Under the pieces are notes generated by a model that saw only the letters and a program-made list of their open reading frames with translations, had not been told where the DNA came from and searched no databases. Both the position numbers and the translations under genes were made by a program. From Sphingomonadaceae bacterium (lineage in GTDB: Bacteria; Pseudomonadota; Alphaproteobacteria; Sphingomonadales; Sphingomonadaceae): a stretch of 64,000 bases of DNA. The first letter of the stretch is position 1. Every line of letters begins with the position of its first letter. Of the stretch, positions 61,901-64,000 are shown piece after piece. The stretch is taken from assembly GCA_947451145.1 (NCBI GenBank), contig CANFXW010000004.1, positions 1 to 64,000 on the forward strand, read 5' to 3'.

Positions 61901-62884
61901 ATAGACCGGACGCCCATCAGGGCCAGCCATGCCATAGAGGGGATCACTTTGTGACAAAGCGATTTTGATGGTCGCGCCCTGCGCACCCTTGTCGATGAAA
62001 TCGAGCCCGTGATCAAAGAACTGACCGAACAATACGAAGAAGCCATTTGAGGGCGAAACGCCGGGATTTATGCCGCCTACGAAATGGTCGCCGATACCGG
62101 CTGAGCCTGCAAGGCGGGCCTGCGTATCAACCTGGCCTTCGCCGCCAAGTGCAGTCGTCTGCAGCGCGCCCCAATCCAGAACAGTGGCAACGCCATCGGC
62201 ACCATAATAGATTTCATTCGCGGTGTGATTGACGTGTGCAGGATCGCTCTGATGGTTTTTCCATGTGTCATAGACGACGCCTGCCGTCGTGGTGGTCAGG
62301 CTGATCATACGCGGGGTGTAGTCGACCACGTTCTTCATCGTGATCGCGGTGCCATCGATGGCCTTTTGCGATCCGCCCACCGTAATCGTGTAGTCGGTGT
62401 TCAGAGTCGCGATCGTGCCATTTGCACCGGTGCCGCCTTGGTTGAAGCCGTTTGCACCGCCATAGGCTGCACCGTAGGCTTGATGGGCTGCATAGGCGCC
62501 GGTGGCATTGCCTCGCAGCGTAGGAGCATAGTCGGTGTAGTTCGCCGCAGCCATGCGCGGGAATATCTGGTCAACCGAACCCCAGGCCGCGTGAGTGAGC
62601 GAGAGGTTATTGTTCATTCCGGTGACGTCGCGCAGACCCGAAAGGTCGGTGACGGTCTGATACGAACTGCCATTGGCCGCCAAAGCTGCGAGCGACGCCG
62701 CGTCACCCGCAAGAGTGCCGCCTACGATCACATTGCCCTTCACATCATAAACCGTGCCAGTGCCGTTCCAATTGATGATCGCATTACCTGCAGAGTCAAA
62801 CAAAGGCTTGAACTTCACCTGGGCGAGAATGAAATCAATGTCGGTCGAATTAAGAACGAACGGCTTCAGGGATGCGTTAAACAT
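55982..62884 (-). CDS. Giant RTX protein with animal-type heme peroxidase domain (MopA-like)
   Basis: A 2,300-residue secreted protein. Residues about 200-1000 form an animal-type heme peroxidase: H292 in GQFFDHGLDF is the likely distal His, and H589 in IHHIFHEEHN the likely proximal heme ligand. Nine-residue GGxGxDxUx calcium-binding repeats follow at about 1119-1270 and again at 1985-2022, with further beta-rich and cadherin-like regions between. The C-terminus (HDIFELEDHFRQNVM) is the probable type I secretion signal; there is no N-terminal signal peptide. ATG 62884 has AGGA at 6-nt spacing; a TTG at 62917 is less likely. The domain order matches the Mn(II)-oxidising MopA of Aurantimonas and Erythrobacter. 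The substrate here is not proven. Confidence 0.9.
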   Translation of the reverse strand: MFNASLKPFVLNSTDIDFILAQVKFKPLFDSAGNAIINWNGTGTVYDVKGNVIVGGTLAGDAASLAALAANGSSYQTVTDLSGLRDVTGMNNNLSLTHAAWGSVDQIFPRMAAANYTDYAPTLRGNATGAYAAHQAYGAAYGGANGFNQGGTGANGTIATLNTDYTITVGGSQKAIDGTAITMKNVVDYTPRMISLTTTTAGVVYDTWKNHQSDPAHVNHTANEIYYGADGVATVLDWGALQTTALGGEGQVDTQARLAGSAGIGDHFVGGINPGVSPSNGFFVLFGQFFDHGLDFIDKGAQGATIKIALSQSDPLYGMAGPDGRPVYEITMNRASVQTVANGSPQYADHTSPFIDQSQTYGSHEQLTTLLRNWVMDPVTGKYHAGMEMLDGHTLATTWTKADGTVTNATLPTLNELAQAVIDTGRAPLSWEDVLNLRNRDATTGKLTSGNSDSPLLLDMNPHFDTTHLHQGNATQDAAVDAAITTLNNDLKALFGSGVSIGFNGNGQLAITGMPLPPGSPALVGANALYPWVNFSNFSIMQTNAIVPSANISGPVHDAVSTILMASVGDHYIAGDGRVNENFGLTSIHHIFHEEHNFQVGNFMDALHREAISTGSFDNLHSFQVDMSANGGRTDAVTGDYLTASGAIAWDLDKMFNATKLIVEMEYQHAAVDQYARNVSPNIQEFVGYSPDKDPSVSLEYAQAVFRFGHSQLRETIDTIDPTHGLTGKIMGYALRDAFLNPDQYAAVGPASILLGMTHQQMNEIDEFVTPALNQGLLGQPLDLAAINIARGRDIGIPTLNDFRGAIGLAKYTSWNDFGQNMEHPSSLVNFIAAYAFDGNMAKAQEIMDLVNGKISTGTLTGATQAQAFAFLEGDAVHAGANLAAGTGAFNQIDTWLGGLAEVHQPGGILGETFDKVFVTQIESLMDGDRFYYLYRLAGQQFASEIGGGQLKDIVERNTGLTHLNGNIFGYADQYVDLSATRDKTALTQAAGGTQSTLTHTYGQATSLTDTHTLDSTGTMLAINSGDTVGNEHKYGDIAAVAAGTMGVYSNGGVSNVMDGTVVTIGGTSYIRDTRLADSNPNSLYAANSGVNLDGTPNSGAESNEVIVGTKGNDMIYAQGGDDTVYGDGGNDIIYGGYGIDRLYGGAGSDTIYGGDNPDLIDGGAGDDRLFGESSGTDINGADQIEGGSGNDYIDGGTGIDKLNGGTGDDHILGGQDTDPFTHGGDGNDLIEGNSGGDILYGDNGDDVLVGGADQDQIFGGNGDDILRPGDPTGAMTIGSDEVLGGDGVSDLNPDGTIGFDIIDYSDNLPRTNGVTFDLSTQLNPALAVNGSPMQTPSSQIEGVIGSVSGDTLTSGSTHVDAAGTTVLDNNWVIGGSGDDVLVNSSTGSGNDVFIGGSMRLDALIGKYASGNYTNNNDNLGLTAADQLLDARYQGASHRVLWSEQLDNSGFLTKVNATLAGANYASHFTEMLRSEQFKDMMLGDGGAKGNDTVVFNGKLADYTLVALDVNGQRTTNLASIYAVRITDHGSADRTTTDGSDLLIGVDNFRFADGTRTLASLYGSAPVIDLSQTLVNNTYIETFNTQTLNGTDATGTLPWNTNWVEANDGTNTATTGQIRMVTTNGGVLEFRDAPVGATLATGPTITRAVDLSAATNGTATLSFNYVESGFDAAANGKPGETVTVQFSRDGTAANFVTVDVINNASNTGVANINLTGPFTSDAAIRFILSGTSTGTGDTVRIDNVTVAYETVLNDGSFNNAVTYTEPGTSPNGTAGAVAIANNPGITSNIITNMASAKIDLTNAKAGDALRLSGTLPTGITAATDTSVAGHVTLNLTGTASLADYQKAIALVQFYSTSDNPDTTARNIDVSVNNGIVDSNIAHTSVTVIPTNDAPTANVESVILNTASLVSLPDWAFLMNDTDPEGNALRISAVSNSTDLRIAHVGSVTNITDNGNPNGSFQYTVTDGFLTNKSATIDVTRIANNTFVGGAGSQILVGGAANETFNGGAGNDVIFGGAGDDIITQTSTDGRDIVDGGTNTPGGAAGVGDSYILNGVAGAEAFTIYAITAGQNAGLAASLGTTFLASTEIVITRTVAGVTTVVAELDNIEEISINSLNTTANNGNNAAAPDGGTSGGDTITIVGNFTSTSLNYSTITVNGAASDTVNISDLTSAHRIVFNGADGAGTVIGDLRPQDVVNGGTGSVIDSGVVALAPTQSIGDFSSFLALIDGNDNFSLLPAQRFETAISVDQSGPVSDAPALSPTSADYASLPDQISAGLMHDIFELEDHFRQNVMRDLHVAYA

Positions 62885-62996
62885 AGAAAATCCTTTCGAA
62901 GAATCAGATATCTTCAAATCAAAGAATGCAGCGATGTGTTTTGTTTAGATAATTTTTACGACTGGACTTATTTTTAGGCCTCGTTGGATGCCCTAT

Positions 62997-63031
62997 AAAT
63001 CGCAAAAATCGGCCAAATCGTCAACAAATCG
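62997..63031 (-). promoter_or_regulatory. Four iterated CGATTT boxes upstream of the peroxidase gene
   Basis: AAATCG occurs at 62997, 63006, 63015 and 63026 on the plus strand (CGATTT on the coding strand), with 9-, 9- and 11-bp steps. The array lies 113-147 bp before the peroxidase start. OmpR-type proteins bind such direct repeats about one helical turn apart, and the regulator at 55257 is the obvious candidate. No clear -10/-35 pair was identified beside it. Confidence 0.5.
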
Positions 63032-63087
63032 GGATTTTGCGTTAACCAAATTTGAGCTTACTGACAGCTTACATAGCGCGATGCGGT

Positions 63088-63214
63088 TTTAGCTAAGTTT
63101 CTGTTTCACCGCATTTCCCGCGGGTAAATTAGCGGCTTGGTTAATGCCCCAAATTGGAACTGCTTTGCATTTCGCGAAATCGAAGAAGCGCTAGCCGCTC
63201 ACAAAATGATACCC
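63088..63214 (+). repeat. 127-bp imperfect direct repeat, copy B
   Basis: Aligns without gaps to 34461-34587, in the same orientation, 28,627 bp away. This copy keeps CCCGCGGG where copy A has CTGCGGG, and the ATTAGC/GCTAAT inverted repeat is spoiled by one base. Its right edge coincides with the point where similarity to serine recombinases begins, so it marks an insertion or element end. Confidence 0.75.
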
Positions 63215-63761
63215 AGCGCGAGGCCTGTGCGGCCTACGTCCTCTCGCAGCGTCATGAAGGCTGGACCCTGCATCCTGATCTCTATGATGATGGCGGGTTC
63301 ACCGGAGGCAATATGGATCGTCCCGGTCTCAAACAGCTTCTAGCCGATGTAAAATCGGGCAAGGTCGATGTTGTCGTAGTCTACAAGGTTGACCGCTTGA
63401 TCCGCAGCCTCACCGACTTTGCCCGGATCGTCGAAATACTCGACACTGCTGGCGCATCGTTCGTCAGCGTCACGCAGGCATTCAACACTACCAACTCGAT
63501 GGGACGGCTTACTCTCAATGTCCTTCTGTCATTCGCCCAATTCGAGCGCGAGGTCATCGCCGAGCGGATCCGCGACAAAGTGGCGGCCTCGAAGGCGCGT
63601 GGCAGGTGGATAGGGGGATCGCTGCCATTGGGCTACGATGCAATCGACGAGAAGTTGGTCCCAGTTGCCGAGGAGGCTGCGACAGTCCGGCACATCATGC
63701 AAAGCTATCCTGAAGGCGGGACCATTCAGGACTTGCGCGAGACGCTTGCACGCGAGGGTAC
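63212..63761 (+). pseudogene. Broken large serine recombinase, N-terminal resolvase domain
   Basis: The frame encodes QREACAAYVLSQRHEGW, a resolvase-like core with KSGKVDVVVVYKVDRLIRS, SVTQAFNTTNSMGRL and FAQFEREVIAERIRDKVAASK, then GGSLPLGYD. The first roughly 27 residues of this family, with the catalytic Ser, are missing and replaced by the 127-bp repeat. The 3' end is cut near residue 180 by the IS6-type sequence. Both losses make it inactive. It is related in family to the C-terminal remnant at 34210, but the two are on opposite strands and cannot be simple halves of one gene without rearrangement. Confidence 0.85.
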
Positions 63762-64000
63762 GTCACCAAGACCCGCGACAAGGCTGCTGCCATCAACTTC
63801 ATGAAGGAGGAGCTTAAGCGGCATGGCTCACCCGAGGCAATCACCACCGACGGCCTGCGCTCTTACCGTGCGGCGATGAATGAGCTCGGCAACTCCGAGA
63901 AGCAGGAGATCGGCCGCTGGGCCAACAACCGGGTGGAAAATAGCCACCTACCCTTCCGCTGACGAGAACGGGCGATGCTCAGGTTTCGACAAATGAAGTC
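63762..64000 (+). pseudogene. Broken IS6-family transposase (partial, runs off window)
   Basis: From 63762 the frame reads VTKTRDKAAAINF, HGSPEAITTDGLRSYRAA, IGRWANNRVENSHLPFR, matching the C-terminal half of IS6/IS26-type DDE transposases; the second catalytic Asp is in TTDGL and the Glu in VENSH. The N-terminal half is absent because the sequence is fused directly to the recombinase. An in-frame TGA at 63960 interrupts the usual FRRRERAML segment, and a single C-to-T change from CGA explains it. The element is therefore dead in at least two ways. The window ends inside it. Confidence 0.85.

Noticed and set aside
56369..62977. Long plus-strand open frames opposite the peroxidase gene, up to 347 codons
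   Set aside because: They are shadows of the RTX/peroxidase frame on the other strand, rich in repeats that mirror the RTX units, with no recognisable domains or ribosome sites.

Overview
The window looks like chromosome or megaplasmid sequence from an alphaproteobacterium, most likely a sphingomonad (Novosphingobium, Sphingobium or Erythrobacter type). The basis is GC-rich coding DNA, densely overlapping catabolic genes, CYP101-like P450s paired with a small [3Fe-4S]-type ferredoxin, and DUF5681/DNA-methylase remnants. The genus is an inference.

Region 1 (1-33.6 kb) is a large oxidative catabolic cluster. It holds a PQQ dehydrogenase (cut by the window start), four cytochrome P450s, two Rieske oxygenase alpha/beta pairs, one ferredoxin, one FAD-dependent ferredoxin reductase and two acyl-CoA-dehydrogenase-like flavoproteins. 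It also holds four SDRs, a GMC oxidoreductase, an aldehyde dehydrogenase, a luciferase-like monooxygenase, an OYE-type reductase, a dienelactone-hydrolase-like protein, a sulfotransferase and two APH-type phosphotransferases. The regulators seen are HxlR and TetR. The gene set suggests hydroxylation, then alcohol/aldehyde oxidation and ring handling, of a hydrophobic substrate such as a terpenoid, steroid or aromatic. The substrate cannot be read from sequence. Two perfect FNR/FixK-type boxes (TTGAT-N4-ATCAA), before a globin and before the second Rieske module, suggest oxygen-responsive control.

Region 2 (33.6-38.7 kb) is a junction zone with a decayed serine recombinase end, one copy of a 127-bp repeat, an atypical LuxR/FixJ regulator, a tandem PilZ protein, a Crp/Fnr regulator, and broken DNA methylase and DUF5681 genes.

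Region 3 (38.7-49.5 kb) starts with a compact four-gene polysaccharide-type operon (PIG-L deacetylase, family 2 glycosyltransferase, hexapeptide-repeat protein, outer-membrane barrel) closed by a perfect hairpin terminator. It continues with a second LuxR/FixJ-like paralog, an orphan Flp pilin and a sensory block: an H-NOX protein, its HNOBA-type hybrid kinase, a free-standing HisKA stub, a receiver-MarR-like regulator and a PAS kinase. Nitric oxide or oxygen sensing linked to surface growth is a reasonable inference.

Region 4 (50.2-62.9 kb) is a complete type I secretion system (TolC, ABC transporter, HlyD), an OmpR-type regulator with Glu at the phospho-acceptor position, and a 2,300-residue protein joining an animal-type heme peroxidase to RTX calcium-binding repeats. 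This architecture matches the Mn(II)-oxidising MopA peroxidases of Aurantimonas and Erythrobacter and is the most notable system in the window. Region 5 (63.0-64.0 kb) carries the second copy of the 127-bp repeat, a broken serine recombinase and a broken IS6-family transposase. The two repeat copies bracket 28.6 kb that includes regions 3 and 4 and most of region 2.
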